64,000 nt of DNA. Origin: Pseudomonas helvetica. GTDB lineage: Bacteria; Pseudomonadota; Gammaproteobacteria; Pseudomonadales; Pseudomonadaceae. How positions within the stretch are numbered: position 1 is the first letter of the stretch; each line of letters starts with the position of its first letter. The DNA is taken from the NCBI RefSeq assembly GCF_039908645.1, contig NZ_CP150917.1, positions 1,522,501-1,586,500 of the forward strand, in the 5' to 3' direction. Shown here one piece after another: positions 17,488 to 26,790 of this stretch. The position numbers were made by a program, and so were the translations under genes. The notes under the pieces are model-generated. The model had not been told where the DNA came from. It searched no databases and saw only the letters and a program-made list of their open reading frames with translations.

Positions 17488-18369
17488 ATGCCTTGGCAAG
17501 CCTTGTTGAACTGTAACCAGCGCCAGCCCGAAAACCCCGACCTTGCGGAGGGGTATGCGACGTTGCTGCAGGTATTGGGTGCGGTGACACCGTTCGAATT
17601 GGCGGTGCACGGCGGGCGGATGATGGCAACGCCGGGGTTGGCTTTTCTGGTGGGATACCAGGCGGCGTTGCGTATGTTGTGGCCCAGCGCACCGCCGAGC
17701 CTGGGGGCATTGTGTGCGACTGAGCAGCGCAGCCTGCGCCCGGCAGACCTGCAAACCCGGCTCAAGGATTTGCGTTTGAGCGGGCGCAAGGATTTCGTGA
17801 CCGCCGGTGATGCGGCGGACTGGCTGTTGATCGCCGCACGCAGCGAAGAGCAGGGCGAGTCAGCGCGTTTGAGTCTGGCGGTGGTGTATCCCGGCGAACC
17901 CGGCGTACGGGTTGAAAAGCTGCCGGCCATTGCCTTGATGCCGGACATCAGTCACGGCCGGCTGTTTCTCGACAACGCGCTGTGTGAGCTGCTCGCTGGA
18001 GATGGCTGGGACGCGTACGTCAAACCGTTCCGCACCCTGGAAGACATCTATGTACTCAGCGCAATGAGTGCCTGGCTGTACGGTGTCGGTCAGGACAGCG
18101 CCTGGCCGCAAGACCTTCAATTGAAGTTGCTGGCACTGTTGGCCGGGTGTGCGGAAGTCAGCCGCCAACCGCCGAACAGTAGCGCCGGGCATGTGTTGCT
18201 GGGCGGGTTGTTTGCGCAGTTCGATGGGCTCAAGCCAGTGCTCAATGAAGCCTTTGCCGCCGGACCGCCACACTGGGCGGCGTTGTGGACGCGCGATCAG
18301 GCGGTGCTCGATCTGGCGGCGGGGGCGCGGGCCAAGCGGTTGGCCAAGGCGTTGGCGGGATCTGACTAG
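17488..18369 (+). CDS. Acyl-CoA dehydrogenase-like protein of unknown substrate
   Basis: A 293-residue protein divergent from olsBA. A degenerate acyl-CoA dehydrogenase-like fold is suggested by [20 protein letters not shown], by [20 protein letters not shown] (the SGxKxxVTxA flavin-binding pattern) and by the helical C-terminus. It is shorter than true acyl-CoA dehydrogenases (about 380 residues) and the catalytic glutamate region is not obvious. Genes of this sort sit beside olsBA in other pseudomonads, as I recall, so a link to ornithine-lipid or fatty-acid metabolism is possible but unproven. Confidence 0.7.
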   Translation: MPWQALLNCNQRQPENPDLAEGYATLLQVLGAVTPFELAVHGGRMMATPGLAFLVGYQAALRMLWPSAPPSLGALCATEQRSLRPADLQTRLKDLRLSGRKDFVTAGDAADWLLIAARSEEQGESARLSLAVVYPGEPGVRVEKLPAIALMPDISHGRLFLDNALCELLAGDGWDAYVKPFRTLEDIYVLSAMSAWLYGVGQDSAWPQDLQLKLLALLAGCAEVSRQPPNSSAGHVLLGGLFAQFDGLKPVLNEAFAAGPPHWAALWTRDQAVLDLAAGARAKRLAKALAGSD

Positions 18370-18453
18370 CGCCCCAGCGTGCGTGCTTTTGTAGCAGCTG
18401 AGTAGTTGCTGGTTGGGTACTTACATTCGAAACCGTCATCTGCCTCGACTACG

Positions 18454-18476
18454 CTCAGAGGGTTAATCCCTCTGAG
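18454..18476 (+). promoter_or_regulatory. Hairpin abutting the start of the serine hydrolase gene
   Basis: CTCAGAGGG (18454-18462) and CCCTCTGAG (18468-18476) form a perfect 9-bp stem with a five-base loop. The last G is the first base of the GTG at 18476. It could mask the ribosome site of that start, or favour use of the GTG at 18485. Confidence 0.45.
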
Positions 18477-19579
18477 TGCCTACCGTGTTCAAACGCCTGA
18501 CTCTGCTGTTCATGTTGCTGGCCAGCCTTCCGGTTCTGGCGGAAAACTGGCCTGCCGAGCAATGGTCACCCGGCCCGAAAATCAGTGGTCCGGCGCTTCA
18601 GGCCCTGGAAGATTACGCCTTTGCACCGCGCGACGACGGCAGCCGCACAGGCGTTCGTACCGATGCCTTGTTGGTGATTCGTGACGGGCAATTGATCTAC
18701 GAACGCTACGCCGGCCCAACCACAGCCGAGACACCGCACCTGACCTGGTCCGTCAGTAAAAGCCTGATGGCCACGGTGTTGGGCGTGGCCTATGGCGAAG
18801 GTTTGTTCAAATTGCAGGACCCGGCCGTGAAGTTTTATCCACCCTTGCAGGGCCATCCGAATGTATCCATCGCGGATCTGCTGCATTGGGCCTCAGGGCT
18901 GGACTGGCAGGAAACCTATGAATATGCACCGCTGAATTCTTCGATAGTGGCGATGCTCTACACCCATGGACGCCAGGACATCGCCGCGTTTGCTGCCGGC
19001 CATGATGAGTTCGGCCCGCCGGGGCAGGCGTTTCGTTATTCCAGCGGTGACAGCAATCTATTGTCCGCAACGCTGAAGACCATGGTCGGTGCGCAGCGCT
19101 ATGCCGACTATCCATGGACTGCGTTGTTTGGCCCCCTGGGGATTCGCAGTGCGGTTTGGGAGACCGATGCCACGGGGACGTTTGTTGCCTCGTCCTATGC
19201 CTATATGACTGCGCGCGATCTGGCGCGGATCGGCCTGTTGATGCAGCGCGACGGTCGCTGGGGTAACCGGCAGTTGCTGCCAAAGGACTGGGTCGAGTTC
19301 AACCGCCAACCGTTCATGCGCTTCAAGGCCAATCAGGATGAAGCCGTTCCCGGCGGGCATTGGTGGCTCAATCGGGCGGTCGGCGGCGCCGAAAGACCCT
19401 GGGAAGACGCACCCGATGACACCTTTGCCGCACTCGGCCATTGGGGGCAGGCGCTGTACGTGGTGCCCAGCGAGAACCTGGTGATCGTGCGCTATGGCGA
19501 TGATCGCGACGGCAGTTACCGGCACAACGAATTGCTCAGGCTGGCACTGGCGGCATTTGCGCAGAAGGTGCAGCCATGA
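18476..19579 (+). CDS. Exported beta-lactamase-family serine hydrolase
   Basis: A 367-residue protein with an N-terminal signal peptide (FKRLTLLFMLLASLPVLA) and a class C beta-lactamase/esterase fold. The nucleophile motif SVSK is at residues 92-95, a YSS motif stands near residue 188 (FRYSSGDSN) and the HWG triad is near the C-terminus (ALGHWGQALYVVPSEN). Relatives are periplasmic esterases, D-aminopeptidases or 6-aminohexanoate-dimer hydrolase-like enzymes; the substrate is not clear. It starts at GTG 18476, with GTG 18485 as an alternative. Its stop overlaps the next gene by four bases (ATGA). Confidence 0.85.
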   Translation: MPTVFKRLTLLFMLLASLPVLAENWPAEQWSPGPKISGPALQALEDYAFAPRDDGSRTGVRTDALLVIRDGQLIYERYAGPTTAETPHLTWSVSKSLMATVLGVAYGEGLFKLQDPAVKFYPPLQGHPNVSIADLLHWASGLDWQETYEYAPLNSSIVAMLYTHGRQDIAAFAAGHDEFGPPGQAFRYSSGDSNLLSATLKTMVGAQRYADYPWTALFGPLGIRSAVWETDATGTFVASSYAYMTARDLARIGLLMQRDGRWGNRQLLPKDWVEFNRQPFMRFKANQDEAVPGGHWWLNRAVGGAERPWEDAPDDTFAALGHWGQALYVVPSENLVIVRYGDDRDGSYRHNELLRLALAAFAQKVQP

Positions 19580-19902
19580 ATCCTGGAATTATTCTTCGTC
19601 GACCACGGCTCAGCATGCTGCTGTTGTTGAGTGTCGTGCTGCTCGGCTGGATTTGGCAGGAACGGGTCGCTTTGTGGGCATTTCCCGACATCATCAGCGC
19701 CTACACCGCCAAGGAATATTGCTCGTGCCGGTATGTCGAGAACAACCCGGCGGATTATTGCCAGGGCTATGTGACGCAGTACGTGCCCGTCAGCAGTTTT
19801 CTCGATGACGCTCCCAACAAACGCGTGACGGTCAGCGGCATGGGACGCAGTCATATCGCCGCGTGGCTCGGGGCTCGTCAGGGGTGTCGGTTGAACCCAT
19901 AG
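19576..19902 (+). CDS. Small membrane-anchored protein, function unknown
   Basis: A 108-residue protein translationally coupled to the serine hydrolase. One N-terminal transmembrane or signal-anchor helix (LSMLLLLSVVLLGWIWQ) is followed by a small exported domain with cysteines in EYCSCRYVENNPADYC and near the end (RQGCRLNP), which could form disulphides. I recognise only that similar short Cys-containing proteins accompany such hydrolases in Pseudomonas. An accessory or chaperone role for the hydrolase is a guess. Confidence 0.75.
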   Translation: MNPGIILRRPRLSMLLLLSVVLLGWIWQERVALWAFPDIISAYTAKEYCSCRYVENNPADYCQGYVTQYVPVSSFLDDAPNKRVTVSGMGRSHIAAWLGARQGCRLNP

Positions 19903-19985
19903 AGGCGGTCTTTTGCCTTGCGCGGTTTGCAAGCGCGTTCACTCAGGCTAAGGTTCGGCTCAGGTTTACTTGCCCATGAGTGTTT

Positions 19986-20576
19986 ATGTTCAAGCGGTTT
20001 TGCTGCACAGCCCTGGCCTTGCTGCCGTTGGCTTTCGTTACCTCGCCAGCCCACGCCGACTGGTATCTGGACGGTGAGTCTTCACGTCTGTCGTTTATCT
20101 CCACCAAGAACGCCAACCTCTCCGAAGTTCAGCGCTTTCTGGTGCTGCATGGCAAGGTCGATGCCAACGGCCAGGCGCAAGTGCAGGTCGAACTGGAGTC
20201 GATCAACAGCGGCATTCCGCTGCGCGATGAGCGCATGCGCAAAGAGCTGTTCGAGATCAAGACGTTCCCTGAAGCGCTGATCAGCACGCAGATCGATCTG
20301 CGGCCGATCAAGGATCTGGCCCCCGGTGCGCAACTCGAATTGCGTTTGCCACTGACGGTCAGCCTTCACGGCAAAGAGCACGCGTACAACGCCGAGTTGC
20401 TGGCGACACGCCTCGATGATCGGCGCTTTCAAGTGGTGACCCTGGAACCGCTGGTCATTAAAGCGGAGGATTTCGATTTGCTGCCAGGGCTGGAAACCCT
20501 GCGCACAGTCGCCGGCCTGTCGGCCATCAGTTCGTCGGTGCCGGTGGGTGCGGTGCTGATTTTCACGGCGCGCTGA
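19986..20576 (+). CDS. YceI-family periplasmic protein
   Basis: A 196-residue protein with a signal peptide (MFKRFCCTALALLPLAF... cleaved after SPAHA) and the YceI lipocalin-like beta barrel: DWYLDGESSRLSFISTKNAN, VELESINSGIPLRDERMR and LTVSLHGKEHAYNAEL. YceI proteins bind isoprenoid-type lipids in the periplasm. A GTG at 19980 in frame would add two residues. The next gene begins two bases after its stop, suggesting coupling with the PLD enzyme and a possible link to envelope lipids. Confidence 0.88.
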   Translation: MFKRFCCTALALLPLAFVTSPAHADWYLDGESSRLSFISTKNANLSEVQRFLVLHGKVDANGQAQVQVELESINSGIPLRDERMRKELFEIKTFPEALISTQIDLRPIKDLAPGAQLELRLPLTVSLHGKEHAYNAELLATRLDDRRFQVVTLEPLVIKAEDFDLLPGLETLRTVAGLSAISSSVPVGAVLIFTAR

Positions 20577-20577
20577 C

Positions 20578-21735
20578 ATGAGCGGTGCAGTGTTTCCCTG
20601 GCGCGACGGCAATCGCTATGAGCTGTTGATCGACGGGCCGCAGTTTTTTCCACGGATGCTGGCGGCGATTGCCGCTGCGCAGGAACAGGTCGAACTGGAG
20701 CTGTACCTGGTGGAAGCGGGCGCCTGTGCCGAGGCGATGGTGCAGGCGCTGGTGCGAGCTGCCGAGCGCGGCGTGCGCGTGCGTTGCCTGTTCGATGACT
20801 ATGGCAGCCTGGCATTCACCCTGAGTCTGCGGCGACGCCTGATCGAGGCCGGCGTGGAGCTGCGTTTCTACAATCGCCTGAGCTGGCGGCGCTGGGTGCG
20901 CAACCTTTACCGTGACCACCGCAAGTTGCTGTTGGTCGATCAGTCGCTGGCGGTGGTCGGCGGCACGGGCGTCACCGACGAGTTCTGGACCCCAGGTTGC
21001 GAAACCAGCGAGTGGCATGAAGTGATGGTGGAAATCGGCGGCCCGCTGGTGCTCGACTGGCAGTTGCTGTTCGACCGCCAATGGATCGCCAACCGCCACC
21101 GCCGCGCCTGGAAACCTGCCTCCCATTTCGGTTTGCCGCGTCTGCCACGGGTGCCGCCGATGGGTGAAGGCATGGGGCGGGTAGCGTATGCCGACGCCCG
21201 GCAACATCGGGACATCCTGCAATCGCTGTTTCGTGCACTGAACAGCGGTCAGCAGCGAATCTGGCTGGCCACGCCTTACTTCCTGCCGACCTGGAAAGTC
21301 CGCCGCTCGCTGCGCAAGGCTGCTGCACGGGGCATCGATGTGCGCCTGCTGCTGACCGGGCCGCGCACCGATCATCCGTCGGTGCGCTACGCCGGGCATC
21401 GTTATTACCCGCGCTTGCTCAAGTCCGGGGTGAAGATCTTCGAGTACCAGCCGTGTTTCCTGCACCTGAAAATGGTCCTGATCGATGACTGGGTGAGCAT
21501 TGGCTCATGCAATTTCGATCACTGGAATCTGCGCTTCAACCTGGAGGCCAACCTCGAAGCCCTCGATCCGACGTTGAGCCTGGCAGTGGCGGCGAGTTTC
21601 GAGAGGGACTTTGCCCTGAGTCATAGGGTCAGTCTTGAGGAATGGCAACGCCGACCGTTGTGGCGACGGATCAAGCAGCGGGTGTGGGGATGGGTGGATC
21701 GGATGGTGGTGAATCTGCTGGATCGGCGGGGATAG
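20578..21735 (+). CDS. clsB: Phospholipase D-superfamily cardiolipin synthase B-like protein
   Basis: A 385-residue protein with two HKD-type catalytic motifs: RDHRKLLLVDQSLAVVGG in the first half and FLHLKMVLIDDWVSIGSCN in the second. The lack of N-terminal membrane helices and the length fit ClsB (YbhO) rather than ClsA. ClsB condenses phosphatidylglycerol with a phosphatidyl donor to form cardiolipin at the inner membrane. In both motifs the first residues read H-x-K followed by D, as required. The start is two bases after the yceI stop. Confidence 0.82.
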   Translation: MSGAVFPWRDGNRYELLIDGPQFFPRMLAAIAAAQEQVELELYLVEAGACAEAMVQALVRAAERGVRVRCLFDDYGSLAFTLSLRRRLIEAGVELRFYNRLSWRRWVRNLYRDHRKLLLVDQSLAVVGGTGVTDEFWTPGCETSEWHEVMVEIGGPLVLDWQLLFDRQWIANRHRRAWKPASHFGLPRLPRVPPMGEGMGRVAYADARQHRDILQSLFRALNSGQQRIWLATPYFLPTWKVRRSLRKAAARGIDVRLLLTGPRTDHPSVRYAGHRYYPRLLKSGVKIFEYQPCFLHLKMVLIDDWVSIGSCNFDHWNLRFNLEANLEALDPTLSLAVAASFERDFALSHRVSLEEWQRRPLWRRIKQRVWGWVDRMVVNLLDRRG

Positions 21736-21750
21736 CCGGTTACGTGGAAC

Positions 21751-21882
21751 TGTGGCGAGGGGGCTTGCCCCCGTTTGGCTGCGTAGCAGCCATAAAACCT
21801 GCAAACTCATTCTCAGGACAGAACGAGTTTGCAGGTCTTAGGACCGCTTCGCGGTCCAACGGGGGCAAGCCCCCTCGCCACA
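21751..21882. repeat. Inverted-pair repeat, family B copy 1
   Basis: Outer arms TGTGGCGAGGGGGCTTGCCC and GGGCAAGCCCCCTCGCCACA are exact complements. Inner stems (GGCTGCGTAGCAGCC; GGACCGCTTCGCGGTCC; a long pairing around CCTGCAAACTC/GAGTTTGCAGG) fill the space. It lies between the convergent clsB and bglX genes. Copies B2-B4 are at 26561, 29041 and 30996. Confidence 0.88.
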
Positions 21883-21906
21883 GGAGCTCGCCAGATTTCA
21901 GGGGGG

Positions 21907-24198
21907 TTAAAGCAACTCAAAGCTCTGCTGCGTCACGTCCTCGGAATCGAGGCCGATCTGCACGTTGAACTTGCCAGGTTCTGCTGCATATTTGAGCTGG
22001 GCGTTGTAGAACTTCAGGTCGTCCTCGTCGATGGTGAAGTGGATGACTTTCTGTTCGCCGGCCTTGAGCATCACTTTCTGGAAGTTTTTCAGTTCCTTGA
22101 GCGGGCGAATCATCGAACCGACCACGTCCTGAATATACAGCTGCACCACGGTTTCGCCGTCGCGCTTGCCGGTGTTTTTAACGGTCACGCTGGCGTCGAT
22201 CTTGCCGGACTTGTTCAGCGTGGTCGACGACAGGGCCATGTCCGACAGGCTGAAGCTGGTGTAGCTCAGACCGTAGCCGAATGGAAACAGAGGACCGGTG
22301 GTGTCATCGAAATACTGCGAGGTGTAGTTGCCCGGTTTGCCAGGGGTGAATGGGCGACCGATGCTCAGGTGGTTGTAGTAGGTCGGAATCTGCCCCACCG
22401 AACGCGGGATGCTGATCGGCAGCTTGCCGGACGGGTTGTAGTCGCCGAACAGCACGTCGGCAATGGCGTTGCCGCCTTCGGTACCGGTGAACCAGGTTTC
22501 GAGAATCGCGTCAGCCTGGTCCTTCTCGTCGAGAATGGTCAGCGGACGGCCGTTCATCAGCACCAGCACCAACGGTTTGCCGGTGGCTTTCAGGGCCTTG
22601 ATCAGGTCGCGCTGGTTGGCCGGGATGTTCAGATCGGTACGGCTCGACGATTCGTGGGACATGCCACGGGATTCTCCGACTGCCGCCACCACCACATCAG
22701 CCTGCTGCGCGGCTTTCACCGCTTCGTCAATCATGACCTGCGCCGAACGCGGGTCATTCACCACTTCCGGGGCATCGAAGTTGAGGAAGTTCAGGTAATC
22801 GAGGACTTTCTTGTCCTCAGTGATGTTGGCGCCACGGACGTAAGTCAGCTTGGTCTGATCACCCAGGGCACGGGTCATGCCGTCGAGCAACGTTACCGAC
22901 TGTTCCGGTTTACCGGCGGCAGCCCAGCTGCCCATCATGTCGATCGGTGCCTTGGCCAGCGGGCCGACCAGAACGATTTTCGCAGTCTTCTTCAGCGGCA
23001 GGGTTTCGTTCTGGTTCTTCAGCAACACCATGCTGCGACGTGCAACGTCACGGGCCTCGGCGCGGTGCAGACGGTTTTCGGCGTAGGTGTCGGCCGGATC
23101 ATCCTCGGCCTTGCCGATACGCAGGTACGGGTCCTTGAACAGGCCCATGTCGTACTTGGCACCCAGCACTTCACGCACGGCGTTGTCGATGTCGCTTTGC
23201 TGGATCTCGCCGGACTTCAGCAGCCCTGGCAATTCCTTGCCATACAGGGTGTCGTTCATGCTCATGTCGATGCCGGCCTTGATCGCCAGCTTCGCCGCTT
23301 CACGCCCGTCGCGGGCCACGCCGTGCTTGATCAGCTCGAAGATCGCCCCGTGGTCGCTGACCGCCAGGCCCTTGAAGCCCCACTCCTTGCGCAGCAGGTC
23401 CTGCATCAGCCACATGTTCGCGGTGGCCGGAATGCCGTTGATCGAGTTCAGCGCAACCATCACCCCACCGGCGCCGGCATCAATCGCGGCGCGGTACGGT
23501 GGCAGGTAGTCCTGGTACATCTTCACCGGGCTCATGTCGACGGTGTTGTAGTCGCGACCGCCTTCGACCGCGCCGTACAGGGCGAAGTGCTTGACGCTGG
23601 CCATGATGCTGTCGGCCGCGCTCGGGGTCTCGCCCTGATAGGCCTTGACCATCACTTTGGCGATGCGCGAGACCAGATAAGTGTCTTCGCCGAAACCTTC
23701 GGAGGTGCGGCCCCAACGCGGGTCGCGGGAGATGTCGACCATCGGCGCGAAGGTGATGTCGAGGCTGTCGGCCGCGGCTTCCTTGGCGGCAATGCGCCCG
23801 CTACGGCCAATTGCGTCCATGTCCCAGCTCGAGGCCAGGGCCAGGGGGATAGGGAAAATGGTCCGGTGGCCGTGGATCACGTCATAGGCGAAGAACATCG
23901 GGATCTTCAACCGGCTGTGCATGGCCGCGTCCTGCATCGGACGGTTTTCCGGGCGCGTGATCGAGTTGAAGGTACCGCCGATGTTGCCGGCGGCGATTTC
24001 CTTGCGGATCAGCTCGCGGGGCATTTCCGGGCCGATGCTGATCAGGCGCAATTGGCCGATCTTTTCTTCCAGGGTCATCTGCTTCATCAGGTTGCTGATG
24101 AAAGCGTCCTTGTTTTCAATCGGTGCAGGCGTTGTGTCGGCCCATACCGAGTGACTGGCCAGGCCGATGGCAAGGCCCAGCAAACACAGCTTCTTCAT
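21907..24198 (-). CDS. bglX: Periplasmic beta-glucosidase BglX (glycoside hydrolase family 3)
   Basis: A 763-residue GH3 enzyme. The signal peptide (MKKLCLLGLAIGLASHSVWA) is followed by the GH3 N-domain with the nucleophile aspartate in GLAVSDHGAI, the substrate-binding ASVKHFALYG, the GH3 C-domain and a fibronectin III-like end. It hydrolyses terminal beta-D-glucosyl residues of oligosaccharides in the periplasm. ATG 24198 is chosen over the upstream in-frame start because the signal peptide begins there. No neighbouring sugar genes are seen; it stands alone, convergent with clsB. Confidence 0.93.
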   Translation of the reverse strand: MKKLCLLGLAIGLASHSVWADTTPAPIENKDAFISNLMKQMTLEEKIGQLRLISIGPEMPRELIRKEIAAGNIGGTFNSITRPENRPMQDAAMHSRLKIPMFFAYDVIHGHRTIFPIPLALASSWDMDAIGRSGRIAAKEAAADSLDITFAPMVDISRDPRWGRTSEGFGEDTYLVSRIAKVMVKAYQGETPSAADSIMASVKHFALYGAVEGGRDYNTVDMSPVKMYQDYLPPYRAAIDAGAGGVMVALNSINGIPATANMWLMQDLLRKEWGFKGLAVSDHGAIFELIKHGVARDGREAAKLAIKAGIDMSMNDTLYGKELPGLLKSGEIQQSDIDNAVREVLGAKYDMGLFKDPYLRIGKAEDDPADTYAENRLHRAEARDVARRSMVLLKNQNETLPLKKTAKIVLVGPLAKAPIDMMGSWAAAGKPEQSVTLLDGMTRALGDQTKLTYVRGANITEDKKVLDYLNFLNFDAPEVVNDPRSAQVMIDEAVKAAQQADVVVAAVGESRGMSHESSSRTDLNIPANQRDLIKALKATGKPLVLVLMNGRPLTILDEKDQADAILETWFTGTEGGNAIADVLFGDYNPSGKLPISIPRSVGQIPTYYNHLSIGRPFTPGKPGNYTSQYFDDTTGPLFPFGYGLSYTSFSLSDMALSSTTLNKSGKIDASVTVKNTGKRDGETVVQLYIQDVVGSMIRPLKELKNFQKVMLKAGEQKVIHFTIDEDDLKFYNAQLKYAAEPGKFNVQIGLDSEDVTQQSFELL

Positions 24199-24438
24199 GA
24201 ATAGTGATCTCAAAAGCCTAAACGGACGCAGTGGTTACGCGCCGGTCAGCCAAAAATTAGGGGGCGTCTGTTGTTGTTCGACTAAATGCCGCAAACTTCT
24301 AAACTCTTTCAGCGCTGGGCATCTTTTAGCCGATTGGCCCGATGCAATCCAGTGGCGGCGGCAGATTATGCCCCAAGAGTTCGAGTTGAAGGCGCGCAGG
24401 AATATTTCCAGGGTAATGGGCAAGGGAGCATCACTCGC

Positions 24439-25047
24439 ATGAATGTACAACAGCGCTATCGTTCGGGCTGGCAAATAGCAGTATTGATGGTGCTCAGCAC
24501 GGTTCTGGCCGGCTGTGGCATCAACACCATACCGACCCTCGACGAGCAGGCCAAGGCGGCCTGGTCGCAAGTGCAGAACCAGTACCAGCGTCGCGCCGAC
24601 CTGATCCCCAATCTGGTGGAAACGGTCAGGGGTTACGCCAAACATGAAGAGGAGACCCTGACGGCGGTGGTCGAAGCGCGGGCCAAGGCGACCTCGATTC
24701 AGGTCGATGCCAGCACCCTCGACAACCCGGAAAAACTCAAACAGTTCCAGCAGGCCCAGGATCAGCTCAGTGGCGCCCTCAGCCGTTTGATGGTGGTGTC
24801 CGAGCGTTATCCGGACCTGAAGGCCAACCAGAACTTCCTGGCGCTGCAATCGCAACTTGAAGGCACCGAAAACCGCATCGCCGTGGCGCGCCGGGATTTC
24901 ATCCTGGCGGTGCAGAACTACAACACCGAACTGCGGACGTTCCCTGGCCGTTTGTGGCACAGCGTGCTGTACAGCGACCTGCCGTTGCGCGACACCTTCG
25001 AGGCCACCAGCCCGGGTGCCGACAAGGCGCCGCAAGTGAAGTTCTGA
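24439..25047 (+). CDS. lemA: LemA-family lipoprotein
   Basis: A 202-residue protein. The signal peptide ends in VLAGCGINTIP, giving a lipoprotein, and the LemA helical bundle follows (AWSQVQNQYQRRADLIPNLV, FPGRLWHSVLYSD). The start at 24439 is chosen over an upstream frame because it begins the signal peptide and has GGGAG ten bases before it. It leads an operon with two TPM-domain proteins, a conserved arrangement. The biochemical role of LemA is not settled; envelope-associated function is expected. Confidence 0.9.
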   Translation: MNVQQRYRSGWQIAVLMVLSTVLAGCGINTIPTLDEQAKAAWSQVQNQYQRRADLIPNLVETVRGYAKHEEETLTAVVEARAKATSIQVDASTLDNPEKLKQFQQAQDQLSGALSRLMVVSERYPDLKANQNFLALQSQLEGTENRIAVARRDFILAVQNYNTELRTFPGRLWHSVLYSDLPLRDTFEATSPGADKAPQVKF

Positions 25048-25148
25048 TCAGCGCAGGTTCCCGGCGGGTTTTCAATTCTGTCGGGATACCACCCCATGAA
25101 TCATGAGGAAAGAGCCATGAGGCATGAGCCATTAGGGATGAGGTGCCA

Positions 25149-25883
25149 ATGCGCGTTTTGAAAATCAGCCTGGTGGTGATGCTTTGGATCTTTGCCATCA
25201 CCACTCAGGCCGAGCTGAAGTTTCCGGCGCTGACCGGTCGGGTGGTGGATAACGCCCAGATGATCGAGCCTGCGGTGCGCGAGCAACTGACTCAGCAGCT
25301 CCTGGCCCACGAACAAGCCACCGGCGAGCAGTTGGTGGTGGTGACGCTGCCGGACCTGCAAGGCACCAGCATCGATGACTATGGTTATCAGCTGGGGCGT
25401 TACTGGGGCATCGGTCAGAAGGGCAAGAACAACGGCGCCTTGCTGATCGTCGCTCGCGCCGAGCGCAAGCTGCGGATCGAAGTCGGGTATGGCCTGGAGG
25501 ATCGGCTGACCGATGCGCAAAGTTCGGTGATCATCAATCAGGTGATCACTCCGGCGTTCAAGTCCGGCAATTTCAGCAAAGGCATCAGTGACGGCGTTGC
25601 CGCGATGCTGGTGGTACTGGGCGGCAGCCCACTGGATGAACCGTCGACGATATATGATTCGGGCGGAGATCAGGGCAGCGACTTTATCGGGCGTCATCCG
25701 ACAGTATTCGTGTTATTGGCGGTGCTGTTTATCCTGACGATTTCTATCATGCAGATGCTCGGTATCCTGCCCCGTGGCGGCGGTCGCGGAGGTTCCGGCG
25801 GGTTTGGCGGCGGAGGCTTTGGCGGCGGTTTGGGAGGGGGCGGCGGCAGTTTCGGGGGCGGCGGTTCGTCGGGCGGCTGGTGA
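25149..25883 (+). CDS. TPM-domain protein with Gly-rich C-terminal tail (YgcG family)
   Basis: A 244-residue protein. It has a signal peptide (VLKISLVVMLWIFAITTQAE), a TPM domain (TGRVVDNAQMIEPAVREQLT, GEQLVVVTLPDLQG, VGYGLEDRLTDAQ), one transmembrane helix near residue 195 and a tail of Gly/Ser repeats rich in GGGGF. The TPM domain is a periplasmic module whose biochemical activity is uncertain. An in-frame GTG at 25143 would add two residues. It lies between lemA and a second TPM-type gene, and all three are probably one operon. Confidence 0.88.
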   Translation: MRVLKISLVVMLWIFAITTQAELKFPALTGRVVDNAQMIEPAVREQLTQQLLAHEQATGEQLVVVTLPDLQGTSIDDYGYQLGRYWGIGQKGKNNGALLIVARAERKLRIEVGYGLEDRLTDAQSSVIINQVITPAFKSGNFSKGISDGVAAMLVVLGGSPLDEPSTIYDSGGDQGSDFIGRHPTVFVLLAVLFILTISIMQMLGILPRGGGRGGSGGFGGGGFGGGLGGGGGSFGGGGSSGGW

Positions 25884-25911
25884 TAACAATAATGAGCGAG
25901 CATTCAAAACC

Positions 25912-26529
25912 ATGGCATTACTGACGGAACACGAACAGCGCAAAGTCGCCGAGGCCATCGCGCGTGTCGAGCGCGACACCGACGCTGAACTGGTCACCGT
26001 GCTCGCGGCCCGGGCCGACGACTACGCGTACATCCCGCTGCTCTGGGCCAGCCTGCTGGCGTTGATCGTGCCGGGCATCGTGCACTACGTTACCGGCTGG
26101 CTGAACATGCACAGCTTGCTGCTGGTGCAGTGGGTGAGTTTTATCGTGCTGTGCCTGGTGTTCCGGATTCCGTCGATCACCACCCACCTGATCCCGCGGT
26201 CGGTGCGCCACTGGCGCGCCTCGAACCTGGCGCGTCGGCAGTTTCTGGAGCAAAACCTGCACCACACCGTCGGCGGCACCGGCGTGCTGATTTTCGTCTG
26301 TGAAGCCGAGCGCTATGTGGAGATTCTGGTGGACGAAGGGATTTCCAGGCGGCTGCCTGCCAAAAGCTGGGATCCGATCGTCGCAGCCTTCACCCGGCAG
26401 GTGAAACAGGGCCAGACGTTGCAGGGCTTTGTCACCTGCATCGAGGCCTGTGGCGAGTTGCTCAAGGTGCATGTGCCGGTGACGCAGGCGCGCAATGAGT
26501 TGCCGAACCGGTTGGTGGTGTTGGGCTGA
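25912..26529 (+). CDS. TPM-domain membrane protein
   Basis: A 205-residue protein starting MALLTEHEQRKVAEAIARVE. It has two transmembrane helices in the middle (PLLWASLLALIVPGIVHYV and LLLVQWVSFIVLCLVF) and TPM-like sequence on either side (DAELVTVLAARADDY; EAERYVEILVDEGISRRLP). It is the third gene of the lemA operon, 28 nt after the Gly-rich TPM protein. The ATG at 25912 is used; a frame open to 25774 runs antisense-like through the Gly-rich repeats. A B-family repeat follows. Confidence 0.82.
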   Translation: MALLTEHEQRKVAEAIARVERDTDAELVTVLAARADDYAYIPLLWASLLALIVPGIVHYVTGWLNMHSLLLVQWVSFIVLCLVFRIPSITTHLIPRSVRHWRASNLARRQFLEQNLHHTVGGTGVLIFVCEAERYVEILVDEGISRRLPAKSWDPIVAAFTRQVKQGQTLQGFVTCIEACGELLKVHVPVTQARNELPNRLVVLG

Positions 26530-26560
26530 AGCTGGTTCTGGGATTTAGAACCGGGAACTA

Positions 26561-26692
26561 TGTGGCGAGGGAGCTTGCTCCCGCTGGGGCGCGAAGCGGC
26601 CCTAAAACCAGCAAACAGGGGCCATCAGGTAATCGCGGTTGCCTGTCTTGCGGCTGCTTCGCAACCGAGCGGGAGCAAGCTCCCTCGCCACA
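26561..26692. repeat. Inverted-pair repeat, family B copy 2
   Basis: Arms TGTGGCGAGGGAGCTTGCTC and GAGCAAGCTCCCTCGCCACA are exact complements, with inner stems around GCGAAGCGGCC and GGCTGCTTCGC. It differs from copy B1 by paired changes (GGG/CCC to GAG/CTC), so both arms have changed together. Confidence 0.88.
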
Positions 26693-26790
26693 GGATGTGC
26701 ACCGTTCGTAAATAACTGCGTGTCCCGACGCGCCATCCCCCCTAAAATACCGGTCATTCCCCGATCCGCACCGCCCGAGGCGCTTTTTAC

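Noticed and set aside
21829..24204. 791-codon plus-strand open frame
   Set aside because: It lies antisense to bglX, has His/Gln/Val-rich composition typical of reverse-frame GC-rich DNA, and bglX is unmistakable.
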